The position numbers and the translations under genes are program-made. The notes below the pieces were generated by a model that worked only from the letters and a program-made list of their open reading frames with translations, was not told the DNA's origin and ran no database searches. Source: CALVUJ01 sp045119835 (GTDB taxonomy: Bacteria > Bacillota_I > Bacilli_A > RFN20 > DUOF01). From it: DNA of 23,950 nt. Each line of letters opens with the position of its first letter. Within the stretch, counting starts at the first letter, position 1. Where the stretch lies: the NCBI GenBank assembly GCA_045119835.1, contig JBGVED010000093.1, positions 1 through 23,950 on the forward strand. The letters are read 5' to 3'. This document shows, in pieces, positions 16,012 to 23,323 of the stretch.

Positions 16012-16764
16012 CTACATTCTTTTTTTACTAATATTAATAAGCAAATAATTCATATAATCAGCAATTTGAGTTCTATCTTCCCTACTAGTTTCTAATATCT
16101 TGCTTTTATATTTTTCTAAATCACTTAATGATAAATCATCATAATGAGTAGATATATAGGCTTCCAACGTATCAACATTTATTTTATCTGGAGACAAAAA
16201 TGAAAGTTTAACTATATTTCGCCTAACATCATAATTACATTTACTATAATAATTTGGATTATTTTTAACAAAAGAACATTGCACCAAATTAGAACATCTA
16301 CATAATAAATTAGCATTTACCCTAGCAAATTCTACTTGAATATCTTGAGAAGCAAATTCTAAAAAGAATTCATTAGCCAAAATAATCTTCTTTTGAAATT
16401 CTTTAGCTAAAAAAGAAAGTTTAGTAGGATTTTTGGTAGCAAATTCAATTTGAACTTTTTCACTAGCATATTTTGCTTTATTATTATTTTTTTCAATCAC
16501 TTTATATTGCAACTGTTCATTTAAATAAGAAAAATTATCATTATTAACAATCATAAGTTGTGTCTTCATTGGTAATTTTTCAATAACAAAAGGATTATCC
16601 TTACACAATTCAATTATCTTTTCCAAACTTACTGTCTCTAATTTCTTTACTAATTGAACAACCATTAATTCATTTTGCCTTATTTCCATAGGAAAAGAAT
16701 TCCAATCTTGAATTGTAAAACCTTTCTTTATTATTTTTAGCGTTTTTTTATCTACCTTGCCCAT
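16012..16764 (-). CDS. Helical-repeat protein, paralogue A
   Basis: 250 residues from the ATG at 16764-16762. The frame extends to a GTG three codons upstream, but AAGGAT is better placed for the ATG and the paralogue aligns from the same Met. It contains the same ~19-residue repeats: LNEQLQYKVIEKNNNKAKY, ASEKVQIEFATKNPTKLSF, ASQDIQVEFARVNANLLCR and CSNLVQCSFVKNNPNYYSK. The best conserved blocks shared with paralogue B are VNNDNF, NEFFLEFAS, LLCRCSNL and NPNYYSKC. It is the first gene of the accessory cassette, just behind a promoter, and ends 28 bases before the start of the large unknown gene. No enzyme motif was seen. The duplication around the large gene suggests both interact with it, perhaps as adaptors or neutralisers; this is inference. 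Confidence 0.7.
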   Translation of the reverse strand: MGKVDKKTLKIIKKGFTIQDWNSFPMEIRQNELMVVQLVKKLETVSLEKIIELCKDNPFVIEKLPMKTQLMIVNNDNFSYLNEQLQYKVIEKNNNKAKYASEKVQIEFATKNPTKLSFLAKEFQKKIILANEFFLEFASQDIQVEFARVNANLLCRCSNLVQCSFVKNNPNYYSKCNYDVRRNIVKLSFLSPDKINVDTLEAYISTHYDDLSLSDLEKYKSKILETSREDRTQIADYMNYLLINISKKRM

Positions 16765-16800
16765 AACTACCACTATCCTTATATTATAATTTTACCATCA

Positions 16801-16828
16801 ATAATAGAATAAAAAAAGAATCCATCAA
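16801..16828 (-). promoter_or_regulatory. Promoter of the accessory (repeat-protein/glycohydrolase) cassette
   Basis: Minus strand TTGATG (16828-16823), 16-base spacer, TATTAT (16806-16801). The leader to the ATG at 16764 is about 30 bases and carries AAGGAT. It follows the gtrA terminator, so the cassette is independently transcribed. Confidence 0.45.
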
Positions 16829-16855
16829 ACTTATTCACAACTAACATTATACCTC

Positions 16856-16886
16856 TAACAAAAAAAGTGCTCTATAAAGCACTTTT
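16856..16886 (-). terminator. Rho-independent terminator after gtrA (end of glycerol operon)
   Basis: Minus strand: AAAAGTGCT, six-base loop TTATAG, AGCACTTTT, continuing into a T-run (TTTTTTTG). Nine base pairs. It sits just after the gtrA stop at 16896. Confidence 0.85.
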
Positions 16887-16895
16887 AAATTAATA

Positions 16896-17300
16896 TTATT
16901 TTGTTTCTATACTATCTTTGAAAACATAAAATCTTTGATATAAGTATTCACCGACAAAATTTAATAGCATTGTTACAATTAAAATAATGTATTCATTAAT
17001 ATAAGGTGCAACCCATTCACCACCAAATGTAGAAATAGGAATAAACACTACATAAAATAGCAACGTTTTTAACATAGCTATAGGAATATTATTTGCAGAT
17101 TTGAATGTAAAATTCCTATTTAAAGTAAAGTTCCAAACCACCGATAAAACAACAGAAATCAAATATTGCACCCAATATCCACCTTTAAAAACTAATTCAT
17201 TTAAAAGCGTAAAAGAAGCAATTTGAACTACCGCTGCAGATATAGAAAATAACGTAAATTTTAATACTCTTAACAATTCTTTTTTCTTATTATCTTCCAT
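16896..17300 (-). CDS. GtrA family membrane protein
   Basis: 134 residues with four hydrophobic helices: about 12-34, 42-62 (YLISVVLSVVWNFTLNRNFTF), 78-96 and 102-122. The motif WNFTLNRNFTF after helix 2 and the C-terminal GEYLYQRFYVF are typical of GtrA/DPMS_TMD proteins. Members help flip or deliver polyprenyl-phosphate-linked sugars used to glycosylate O-antigen, teichoic acid or arabinogalactan. The start is three bases after the DUF1667 stop, with its binding site (GAGGAG) inside that gene's last codons, so it is coupled to the glycerol-3-phosphate oxidation genes. A strong terminator follows immediately. No partner glycosyltransferase is in the window. A role in decorating glycerolipids or lipoteichoic acid is a context-based guess. 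Confidence 0.85.
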   Translation of the reverse strand: MEDNKKKELLRVLKFTLFSISAAVVQIASFTLLNELVFKGGYWVQYLISVVLSVVWNFTLNRNFTFKSANNIPIAMLKTLLFYVVFIPISTFGGEWVAPYINEYIILIVTMLLNFVGEYLYQRFYVFKDSIETK

Positions 17301-17303
17301 TGT

Positions 17304-17648
17304 TTACTCCTCTATAGTTCTAGTAGCAATAATATCTACTCCAAGTCCCATAACATCTTTAACAATTACATCTTTAACTTTAATTGGAGCACTAACTTCT
17401 ACATTATCTAAATATCTAACAACTTCTTGCACTTTTCCTTTAGGAACCTCTCCACTTGTAATAACAGGTAACCTTCTAACTAACTTAGAATTGATTTTAA
17501 CAGTTGAAGTTAGTGTTCTTTTAGGATCTATAGCTTCTTGCTTACCATATTTTTCTCCTCTTATACAAGTATTACCAGTAACATTACCCTCATCATCAAC
17601 TTTTAACCTACAACCTTTTGGACAAACAATACAAATAAACTCTTTCAT
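17304..17648 (-). CDS. DUF1667 protein, small subunit of the glycerol-3-phosphate oxidation cassette
   Basis: 114 residues, usual length for DUF1667 (COG3862). Cysteines at 6, 9, 13 and 28 (FICIVCPKGC, then NTCIRGEKYG) are suited to metal or Fe-S binding. The rest carries the conserved PKRTLTSTVKI and RLPVITSGEVPKGK blocks. In Clostridia, Thermotoga and related anaerobes this gene regularly follows genes for a GlpA-like dehydrogenase and a second FAD oxidoreductase, and it is thought to be an accessory or electron-transfer subunit. Here it starts two bases after the stop of the oxidoreductase and precedes gtrA by three. No signal peptide or membrane helix. Role in electron transfer is from gene context and cysteines rather than proven. 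Confidence 0.88.
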   Translation of the reverse strand: MKEFICIVCPKGCRLKVDDEGNVTGNTCIRGEKYGKQEAIDPKRTLTSTVKINSKLVRRLPVITSGEVPKGKVQEVVRYLDNVEVSAPIKVKDVIVKDVMGLGVDIIATRTIEE

Positions 17649-17650
17649 AA

Positions 17651-18904
17651 CTATCTATCCTCCACTTCAATAATTAGATTTCCACTAATATCATTAAATT
17701 CTTCTTTTTTCACTACAATTGTTTCCATCTCGGCTGGTAACAAATGAAGTTTAACAACACTCTTAATAACATTATCGTTTAACTTAATAACAACTTTTTT
17801 ATTTTCCATAGGCCCTCTAACTCTAAACTTGAATTCTACGTTTTCTTCTATATTTTCCTTATTTATAATTTGAGGGATAACATAACTTATACCATTACCG
17901 CCGCTACAATAAATCTTTTCTTTACTTCTAACTACTTCACCTTTTAAATATTTTGCAGCGCCTTTTCCTGCCGCTCTACCTTCTTTTGTAACAAAATCCA
18001 CTAAATCATGAACATGTAAACTGTTACCACAAGCAAATATACCCTCACTTGTTGTTTCCATCATTTCATTAACAATTGGTCCTCTAGTAGAACTCATCTC
18101 CATTCCCATATCTTCTAGTAAAACATTAGATGGAAGTAATCCTACAGATAAAAGCAATGTATCAACATCAAATTCAATTTCACTGCCTTCTATAAAATTA
18201 AATTTATCATCAACTTTACTTATAACAACTTTTTCTATTCTATCTTTACCTACAATTTTACTAACTGAATGGGACAAATAAAGTGGAATATCAAAATCAT
18301 TTAAACATTGAACTATATTCCTATTTAACCCATTTGAATAAGGCATTAATTCCGCAACACCTAAAACCTTAGCGCCTTCTAAAGTCATTCTTCTAGCCAT
18401 AATAAGGCCAATATCACCACTACCTAGAATAAAGACCCTTTTACCAACTAAATAACCATCTATATTTAAATATCTTTGAGCAAGTCCTGCACTCATAATG
18501 CCAGATGGTCTATCTCCAGGAATAGAAATAGCCCCTCTAGTTCTCTCACTACACCCTGTAGACATAACAATTGCTTTTGCTCTTACTACAGTATAACCAT
18601 CTTTATCATTAGAATAAATTATAGTCTTATCTTCATTTATAGCCAAAACCATTGTATCTACTTTATATTCAATATTACACTCTTTAAATTTATCGACAAA
18701 TCTTTGAGCATATTCAGGACCTGCAAGTTGCTCTTTAAACTCATGAAGACCAAAACCATTATGAATACATTGAAGTAAAATACCACCTAGATATTTTTCC
18801 TTTTCTAACAAAAGAATATTTTTAATTCCTTCCTCATAAGCACTTAAAGCAGCAGCAAGTCCAGCACTTCCTCCACCAACTACAACTAAATCATACTCTT
18901 TCAT
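17651..18904 (-). CDS. FAD/NAD(P)-dependent oxidoreductase of the GlpABC-like cassette
   Basis: 417 residues. The N-terminal FAD-binding Rossmann motif is VVVGGGSAGLAAA (8-20), with GGILLQCIHNGFG following. A second dinucleotide site, VFILGSGDIGLIMARR, lies near residues 155-170. FACGNSLHVHDLVDFVT is the C-terminal FAD-contact block. There is no CXXXXC redox disulphide, so it is not a standard disulphide reductase. It resembles the oxidoreductase that accompanies GlpA-type dehydrogenase and DUF1667 in anaerobic Firmicutes, presumably passing electrons from glycerol-3-phosphate oxidation to NAD(P) or another carrier. A good AAGGAGG site overlaps the upstream gene's end, two bases away. Function by family and neighbourhood; the electron acceptor is not visible. 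Confidence 0.87.
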   Translation of the reverse strand: MKEYDLVVVGGGSAGLAAALSAYEEGIKNILLLEKEKYLGGILLQCIHNGFGLHEFKEQLAGPEYAQRFVDKFKECNIEYKVDTMVLAINEDKTIIYSNDKDGYTVVRAKAIVMSTGCSERTRGAISIPGDRPSGIMSAGLAQRYLNIDGYLVGKRVFILGSGDIGLIMARRMTLEGAKVLGVAELMPYSNGLNRNIVQCLNDFDIPLYLSHSVSKIVGKDRIEKVVISKVDDKFNFIEGSEIEFDVDTLLLSVGLLPSNVLLEDMGMEMSSTRGPIVNEMMETTSEGIFACGNSLHVHDLVDFVTKEGRAAGKGAAKYLKGEVVRSKEKIYCSGGNGISYVIPQIINKENIEENVEFKFRVRGPMENKKVVIKLNDNVIKSVVKLHLLPAEMETIVVKKEEFNDISGNLIIEVEDR

Positions 18905-18906
18905 TA

Positions 18907-20331
18907 TTATTTTCCCTCCTTTGTTTCGCTTTGCAAAATATATGAATCAACAGAATCATAACGAACATTTAAAGGATTTAAATTTAACTCTCTAGCAAGT
19001 ATTTCTACTACTAGTGGCTCACAAAATCCACCTTGACATTTACCAAATCCAGGACGGCAACGTTTCTTAACGCCCTTTATCGTTCTAGCACCAGCATTTC
19101 TTCTAATACAGTCAACAACTTCACCCTCACTAATTCCTTCACATCTACAAATAATATGTCCAAAACTAGGATTATTTCTTATTAATTCATTTCTTTCCCC
19201 TTCACTCATTTTACTAAGTCTAATGACTTTTCTTCTAAAAGGATTAAATAATTCATTTACTTCTAATTTCAAAACATTATTAATAAGTCTTACGGCTTCT
19301 TTAGCAATAGCAGGAGAACTAGCAAGACCAGGTGACTCTATACCACCTAAATTAACAAATCCATCAATCTCTTCAATAACAAAATCATGCGTAGAACCAG
19401 TTGCTCTAAGACCACTAAATTGCCTAATAATATAACCAAAAGGAATATTTTTAACTAATTTAGAAGAATTCTTTCTAACACTATCAAGAGTTAGTTTATC
19501 AGTCGAAAAATCCTCTTTGTCATCAACAAACTCACTACTTGGACCAACTAAATAATTTCCATGTGTAGTAGGAGTAACCAAAATCCCTTTACCTTTTTCA
19601 GTAGGAACCGGGAATATAACATGACTAACAAAAGGCTTTTCAAAGTGATCTAAAACAAAATATTCACCTTTTCTAGGTTTAATATCAAAATGATCTATCC
19701 CTACTAATTTTGAAATAATATCGCTTTGTAATCCCGCTGCATTTACAACAACTTTACTTTCATACTCGCACTTTTTTGTTCTAACAACATATTTATTAGT
19801 TAATTTTTCTATATTTACAACTTCTTCATTTAAAAGAAGTTCAACTCCATTATCCATAGCATTTTCACATAGCGCTACACAAAGCTCAAATGGATTAATA
19901 ATTCCTGCTGTTGGAGCATATAAAGAACCTACAACATCATCACTAACATATGGTTCTATCTTTTTAGTTTCTTCTTTATTAAGAATTTGTATTTCAACAC
20001 CATTTTCCTTAGCTCTACTAACATAACTTTTTATAACTTCCATTTCCTCTTCATTAGTAGCACAAGTTAAAGATCCTATTCTTTTAAACTCAACATCTAA
20101 TTCTTTTGAAAGTAAATCAAACATTGAATTTCCCTCAACATTATACTTTGCTTTATTTGTTCCTGGTTTTGGATCATAACCAGAATGCACAATAGCACTA
20201 TTAGCCATAGATGTAACATTACCAACATCATTCTCTTTATCTAAAACTAAGACTTTAGCTTTATACTTAGCTAATTCTCTAGCTACACTAGCACCTATTA
20301 CTCCGGCACCTATTACTATAACATCATACAT
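18907..20331 (-). CDS. glpA: Glycerol-3-phosphate dehydrogenase (GlpA-type, FAD) with C-terminal BFD-like [2Fe-2S] domain
   Basis: 474 residues. FAD-dependent oxidation of sn-glycerol-3-phosphate to DHAP is the expected reaction. Residues 1-360 form a DAO fold: VIVIGAGVIGASVAREL (4-20), HSGYDPKPGTNKAKY, VVVNAAGLQSD (194-204), and GLRATGSTHDFV with NLGGIESPGLASSPAIA (327-343). Residues about 390-440 are a bacterioferritin-associated-ferredoxin-like domain with C395, C397, C408, C425, C432 and C437 (CRCEG, RCRPGFGKCQGGFC). Length and the Fe-S tail distinguish it from aerobic GlpD and oxygen-dependent GlpO. The ATG follows glpK by 17 bases with an AAAGGAGG site. Together with the next two genes it looks like a GlpABC-like unit. 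It could alternatively be annotated as LhgO-like, but the location next to glpK decides. Confidence 0.88.
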   Translation of the reverse strand: MYDVIVIGAGVIGASVARELAKYKAKVLVLDKENDVGNVTSMANSAIVHSGYDPKPGTNKAKYNVEGNSMFDLLSKELDVEFKRIGSLTCATNEEEMEVIKSYVSRAKENGVEIQILNKEETKKIEPYVSDDVVGSLYAPTAGIINPFELCVALCENAMDNGVELLLNEEVVNIEKLTNKYVVRTKKCEYESKVVVNAAGLQSDIISKLVGIDHFDIKPRKGEYFVLDHFEKPFVSHVIFPVPTEKGKGILVTPTTHGNYLVGPSSEFVDDKEDFSTDKLTLDSVRKNSSKLVKNIPFGYIIRQFSGLRATGSTHDFVIEEIDGFVNLGGIESPGLASSPAIAKEAVRLINNVLKLEVNELFNPFRRKVIRLSKMSEGERNELIRNNPSFGHIICRCEGISEGEVVDCIRRNAGARTIKGVKKRCRPGFGKCQGGFCEPLVVEILARELNLNPLNVRYDSVDSYILQSETKEGK

Positions 20332-20348
20332 ATAAACAGCCTCCTTTC

Positions 20349-21854
20349 TTATTTCTTGTTTGGCTTAAATGTTCTAGTAGAAGCAACAGCTTGCTTCCAT
20401 CCACTATATATTTTTTCCACATTTTTTAAAGTTCTAGATGGGACAAAAATTCTATCTATTTCTCTTAATTTTTTAATTTCATCTGTATCTTTATAAACTC
20501 CAGTTGCAAGACCCGCTAAATAAGCAGCACCTAAAGCTGTAGTCTCTAAATTTATAGGTCTCATAATATTACAATTTAAAATATCACTTTGAAACTGCAT
20601 TAAAAAGTTATTAGCGCAAGCACCACCATCAACAGCTAAGCTTTTAAATTTAATCTTTGACTCTTCCTTCATAACTTCCATTACATCTTTACTTTGAAAT
20701 GCAATAGCTTCAATAGTTGCTCTAATAATATGTTCTTTAGAAGTCGCCCTAGTCAAACCAAATATAGCGCCTCTTGCATCATTATCCCAATAAGGAGTTC
20801 CCATACCAACAAAGGAAGGCACAACATAAACCCCATCACAACTAGCAATTCGAGTCGCATATATTTCACTTTCCTTAGCATTTTTAAACATTCTAAGACC
20901 ATCTCTAAGCCACTGTATAGAACTTCCTCCAATAAATACAGAACCTTCTAATGCATATTCAACTTTCCCATTAATGCCCCAAGCAATTGTTGTTAAAAGA
21001 CCATTTTTAGAATAAATTGGTTTAGTAGATGTGTTCATAAGCATAAAGCATCCAGTTCCATAAGTATTTTTTATATCCCCTTTATCAAAACACCCTTGTC
21101 CAAATAAAGAAGCCTGTTGATCTCCTGCAATACCTGCAATAGGAATTGAAACTCCAAATGTATCTTCAAGTCTACTTGCTTGTCCATATATTTCGCTACT
21201 TGATTTGACGCTAGGCAACATACTTCTAGGAATATCAAATAACTTCAACAATTCTTCATCCCAATCTAAAGTATTAATATTGAATAAACATGTTCTAGAT
21301 GCGTTGGTACAATCTGTAACGTGAACATCTCCCTTAGTAAGTTTCCAAACAAGCCATGTATCAATTGTACCAAAAGCTAATTTACCAGCTTCTGCTTTTT
21401 CTCTAGCCCCTTCAACATTATCTAAAATCCATTTAATTTTACTAGCAGAAAAATAAGGATTTAAAAGAAGACCTGTTTTCTCATGAATCATTTCTTCATA
21501 ACCATCATTAATAAGTTTTTCACAAATATCTTGTGATTGTCTAGATTGCCATACTATTGCATTATAAACAGGCTCACTAGTTTCCTTGTCCCAAACAACA
21601 GTTGTTTCTCTTTGATTCGTTATACCGATACCAGCTATCTCATTTGGGTCAATATCTTCTTTATTAATTGCTTCTTTAATAACCTCATAAGTAGTATGCC
21701 AAATTTCTTCAGCATCATGCTCTACCCAACCACTATGAGGACAAATTTGAGTAAACTCTAATTGAGCACACCCAAGTTTCTCTCCTTTCTTATTAAATAC
21801 AATTGCTCTTGAACTTGTCGTTCCTTGATCTATGGCTAAGATATATTTTTTCAT
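20349..21854 (-). CDS. glpK: Glycerol kinase
   Basis: 501 residues, full length for GlpK. Phosphorylates glycerol with ATP to sn-glycerol-3-phosphate. FGGY-family signatures are plain: LAIDQGTTSSRAIVF (6-20), GITNQRETTVVWD, NAIVWQSRQ, GTIDTWLVWKLT, ASRTCLFNI, AGIAGDQQASLFGQG (240-254) and the C-terminal AVDGGACANNFLMQ and ALGAAYLAGLATG. The stretch 225-236 (QASRLEDTFGVS) lacks the HxF-type His that HPr phosphorylates in enterococcal and bacillar GlpK, so PTS control by that route is unlikely. The ATG shares one base with the stop of the hydrolase gene (TAATG). Its binding site (AAAGGGTGG) is inside the hydrolase's last codons. Second gene of the glycerol operon. Confidence 0.97.
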   Translation of the reverse strand: MKKYILAIDQGTTSSRAIVFNKKGEKLGCAQLEFTQICPHSGWVEHDAEEIWHTTYEVIKEAINKEDIDPNEIAGIGITNQRETTVVWDKETSEPVYNAIVWQSRQSQDICEKLINDGYEEMIHEKTGLLLNPYFSASKIKWILDNVEGAREKAEAGKLAFGTIDTWLVWKLTKGDVHVTDCTNASRTCLFNINTLDWDEELLKLFDIPRSMLPSVKSSSEIYGQASRLEDTFGVSIPIAGIAGDQQASLFGQGCFDKGDIKNTYGTGCFMLMNTSTKPIYSKNGLLTTIAWGINGKVEYALEGSVFIGGSSIQWLRDGLRMFKNAKESEIYATRIASCDGVYVVPSFVGMGTPYWDNDARGAIFGLTRATSKEHIIRATIEAIAFQSKDVMEVMKEESKIKFKSLAVDGGACANNFLMQFQSDILNCNIMRPINLETTALGAAYLAGLATGVYKDTDEIKKLREIDRIFVPSRTLKNVEKIYSGWKQAVASTRTFKPNKK

Positions 21855-22687
21855 TATTTTACCACCCTTTCATTGCACCAATTTATCAAGTCTTTAATAA
21901 CCTCTTCTTTATTAACTTCATTAAATATTTCATGATATAAATTAGGATATATTTTTAAAATTTTATCCTTACATTTTAAAGAAGAAAAAGTCCATTCTCC
22001 TATTTCTTTTTCTACAACGCCATCTTTTTCTCCATGCATAACAAATACAGGACAAGTTATATTTTCAATATTCTTTTTGACAGCAGAAGTTCCTTTAACA
22101 AAAGCATTCCCTAATAATCTAAAAGTTACCTTTTTTAAAACTAAAGGATCTTTATTATATTCCTCTCCAACTTCTTTAACGCTACAAACAGCATCACCTA
22201 ATTTATTAGTATAATTAAGTTTTCCTAGCAAATTAAATGGTAAAAACTTAATTGCTTTAGCTGCATTAGGACACCTATTTGCCCCCCCTGAAACAGCTAA
22301 CAAATCAATCTTATGAGGATACTTACTAGTATAAGCAGTAGCTACTAATCCACCCATAGAATGTCCAACCAATATTACTTTTAAATTTTTATTTTCCTTT
22401 TTTATCATCTCAACAAAAATATCTAAATCATCTAAATAATCATCAAATTCTTCTAAATGACCTCGTTTTCCCTCTGACTTTCCATGTCCTCTAGCATCAT
22501 ACCTATAAACATTATAATTAGCTTGTATAAATTTTTCTGTAACGTAAGCATATCTTCCTAAATGTTCACAAATTCCATGCACAAAAATAACTGCAGCAAC
22601 AGGATTTTCAACTTTGCTGACACTATAAAATATTTTTGTATCTTTGCTACCTAAAAACATGCTTTCATAATCGGCGTAATCCATCAT
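21854..22687 (-). CDS. Alpha/beta hydrolase, monoacylglycerol-lipase-like
   Basis: 277 residues of the Hydrolase_4 (serine aminopeptidase S33/monoglyceride lipase) family. Seen: oxyanion-loop block FVHGICEHLGRY (35-46), the YRYDARGHGKSEG motif (61-73), nucleophile elbow GHSMGG with Ser110, acid in HGEKDG (Asp222) and catalytic His252 in NLYHE. The HG.xEH.GRY motif is typical of monoacylglycerol and lysophospholipid lipases. No signal peptide, so it is cytosolic. It is the first gene of the operon that continues with glpK, consistent with releasing glycerol for phosphorylation. Start is ATG-ATG; AGGAG is better spaced for the second (22684) and either would do. Substrate is inferred from motif and neighbours. 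Confidence 0.88.
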   Translation of the reverse strand: MMDYADYESMFLGSKDTKIFYSVSKVENPVAAVIFVHGICEHLGRYAYVTEKFIQANYNVYRYDARGHGKSEGKRGHLEEFDDYLDDLDIFVEMIKKENKNLKVILVGHSMGGLVATAYTSKYPHKIDLLAVSGGANRCPNAAKAIKFLPFNLLGKLNYTNKLGDAVCSVKEVGEEYNKDPLVLKKVTFRLLGNAFVKGTSAVKKNIENITCPVFVMHGEKDGVVEKEIGEWTFSSLKCKDKILKIYPNLYHEIFNEVNKEEVIKDLINWCNERVVK

Positions 22688-22724
22688 CTCACTCCTTTTA
22701 CTTAAACTGTCTTCCTATAACTTA

Positions 22725-22730
22725 ATTATA
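22725..22730 (-). promoter_or_regulatory. -10 element of the glycerol operon
   Basis: Minus strand TATAAT within AATAGTATAATTAAG, 38 bases before the hydrolase ATG. No convincing -35 at 16-18 bases, so an activator may be needed or the promoter is weak. The same ATAGTATAAT string appears before the CoaE-like gene. Confidence 0.4.
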
Positions 22731-22775
22731 CTATTATTAATTATTTTGCCCTATAATTTATAAAAAATTTTTTAC

Positions 22776-22801
22776 ACAAAAAAAGTTGGTTTCCCAACTT
22801 T
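22776..22801 (-). terminator. Rho-independent terminator, stem starting in the stop codon
   Basis: Minus strand: AAAGTTGG, GNRA-type loop GAAA, CCAACTTT, then T-run. The first two A's of the stem are the last bases of the TAA stop of the zinc-ribbon gene (22802-22800). Eight-base-pair stem and clean U-tract. Confidence 0.85.
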
Positions 22802-23186
22802 ATACCTTTAATTCAGCTTGTTTTAACAAAGATTCTAACAATTCTGGCATTGACATGAGCAACGCAAATAAACCAATAAATAAAATAATAGAAAACAACA
22901 CAAACAATAATTGAGAACGAGCAAAACCTTTTAATGTTACATCATCATGCTTTCCAAAAGCCCACTTAAAAATAAGAACTATTTGAATTATTAAACCTAT
23001 AACTGGAATTACAGGTAAAAAATAAAATCCAACCCAACGCCAAGTTGTTAACCCTTTTTTCTCAACATCCTTTTTCTCTGTTTTAACATAACTTACTTTA
23101 TCTTCATATTTAGGAACAGGAGAACCACAAAAAGCACAATTATTTGCGTAACTTTCAATTTTCCCTCCACACTTTTGACAAAACAT
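22800..23186 (-). CDS. Zinc-ribbon membrane protein
   Basis: 128 residues from ATG at 23186-23184; the in-frame GTG three codons earlier has the ribosome site right against it and is disfavoured. The N-terminus is a zinc ribbon, MFCQKCGGKIES...NNCAFCGSP, with C3/C6 and C17/C20. A charged linker follows, then two hydrophobic spans (about residues 52-77 and 88-112 counted from this ATG). This architecture (zinc_ribbon_2 plus membrane helices) is common in Firmicutes and has no assigned function. It appears monocistronic, with its own promoter and a terminator whose stem begins inside the stop codon. Confidence 0.8.
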   Translation of the reverse strand: MFCQKCGGKIESYANNCAFCGSPVPKYEDKVSYVKTEKKDVEKKGLTTWRWVGFYFLPVIPVIGLIIQIVLIFKWAFGKHDDVTLKGFARSQLLFVLFSIILFIGLFALLMSMPELLESLLKQAELKV

Positions 23187-23207
23187 CACAATCACTTCCT
23201 TTTAATT

Positions 23208-23237
23208 ATTATAATTCTTTTGATTATTAATTTACAA
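23208..23237 (-). promoter_or_regulatory. Promoter of the zinc-ribbon gene
   Basis: Minus strand TTGTAA (23237-23232), 18-base spacer, TATAAT (23213-23208). The leader would be about 15-20 bases and holds AAGGAA. Confidence 0.55.
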
Positions 23238-23254
23238 TTAAATACTAAAAATAG

Positions 23255-23269
23255 TGGAAATAAATTCCA
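23255..23269. repeat. Short inverted repeat upstream of the zinc-ribbon promoter
   Basis: TGGAA, five-base spacer, TTCCA, located about 17 bases upstream of the -35 box. Could be a protein-binding half-site pair, but such short dyads are frequent in AT-rich DNA. Confidence 0.2.
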
Positions 23270-23284
23270 AAATATTTAATTAAT

Positions 23285-23311
23285 AAACAAAAAAAGAACC
23301 CTAAGGTTCTC
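23285..23311 (-). terminator. Rho-independent terminator after hpf
   Basis: Minus strand: AGAACC, four-base loop TTAG, GGTTCT, then a T-rich run (TTTTTTTGTT). It begins about 13 bases after the hpf stop. Confidence 0.8.
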
Positions 23312-23323
23312 TTTATTGATCAA

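Noticed and set aside
16765..16773. Upstream GTG start for repeat paralogue A
   Set aside because: AAGGAT spacing and the gapless alignment to paralogue B favour the ATG at 16764.
16846..16851. TATAAT just after the gtrA terminator as promoter of the accessory cassette
   Set aside because: No usable -35; TTGATG-16-TATTAT closer to the gene is a better match.
18907..20331. Assignment as oxygen-dependent GlpO
   Set aside because: The C-terminal Fe-S cysteines and the flanking oxidoreductase and DUF1667 genes indicate the anaerobic GlpA-like type.
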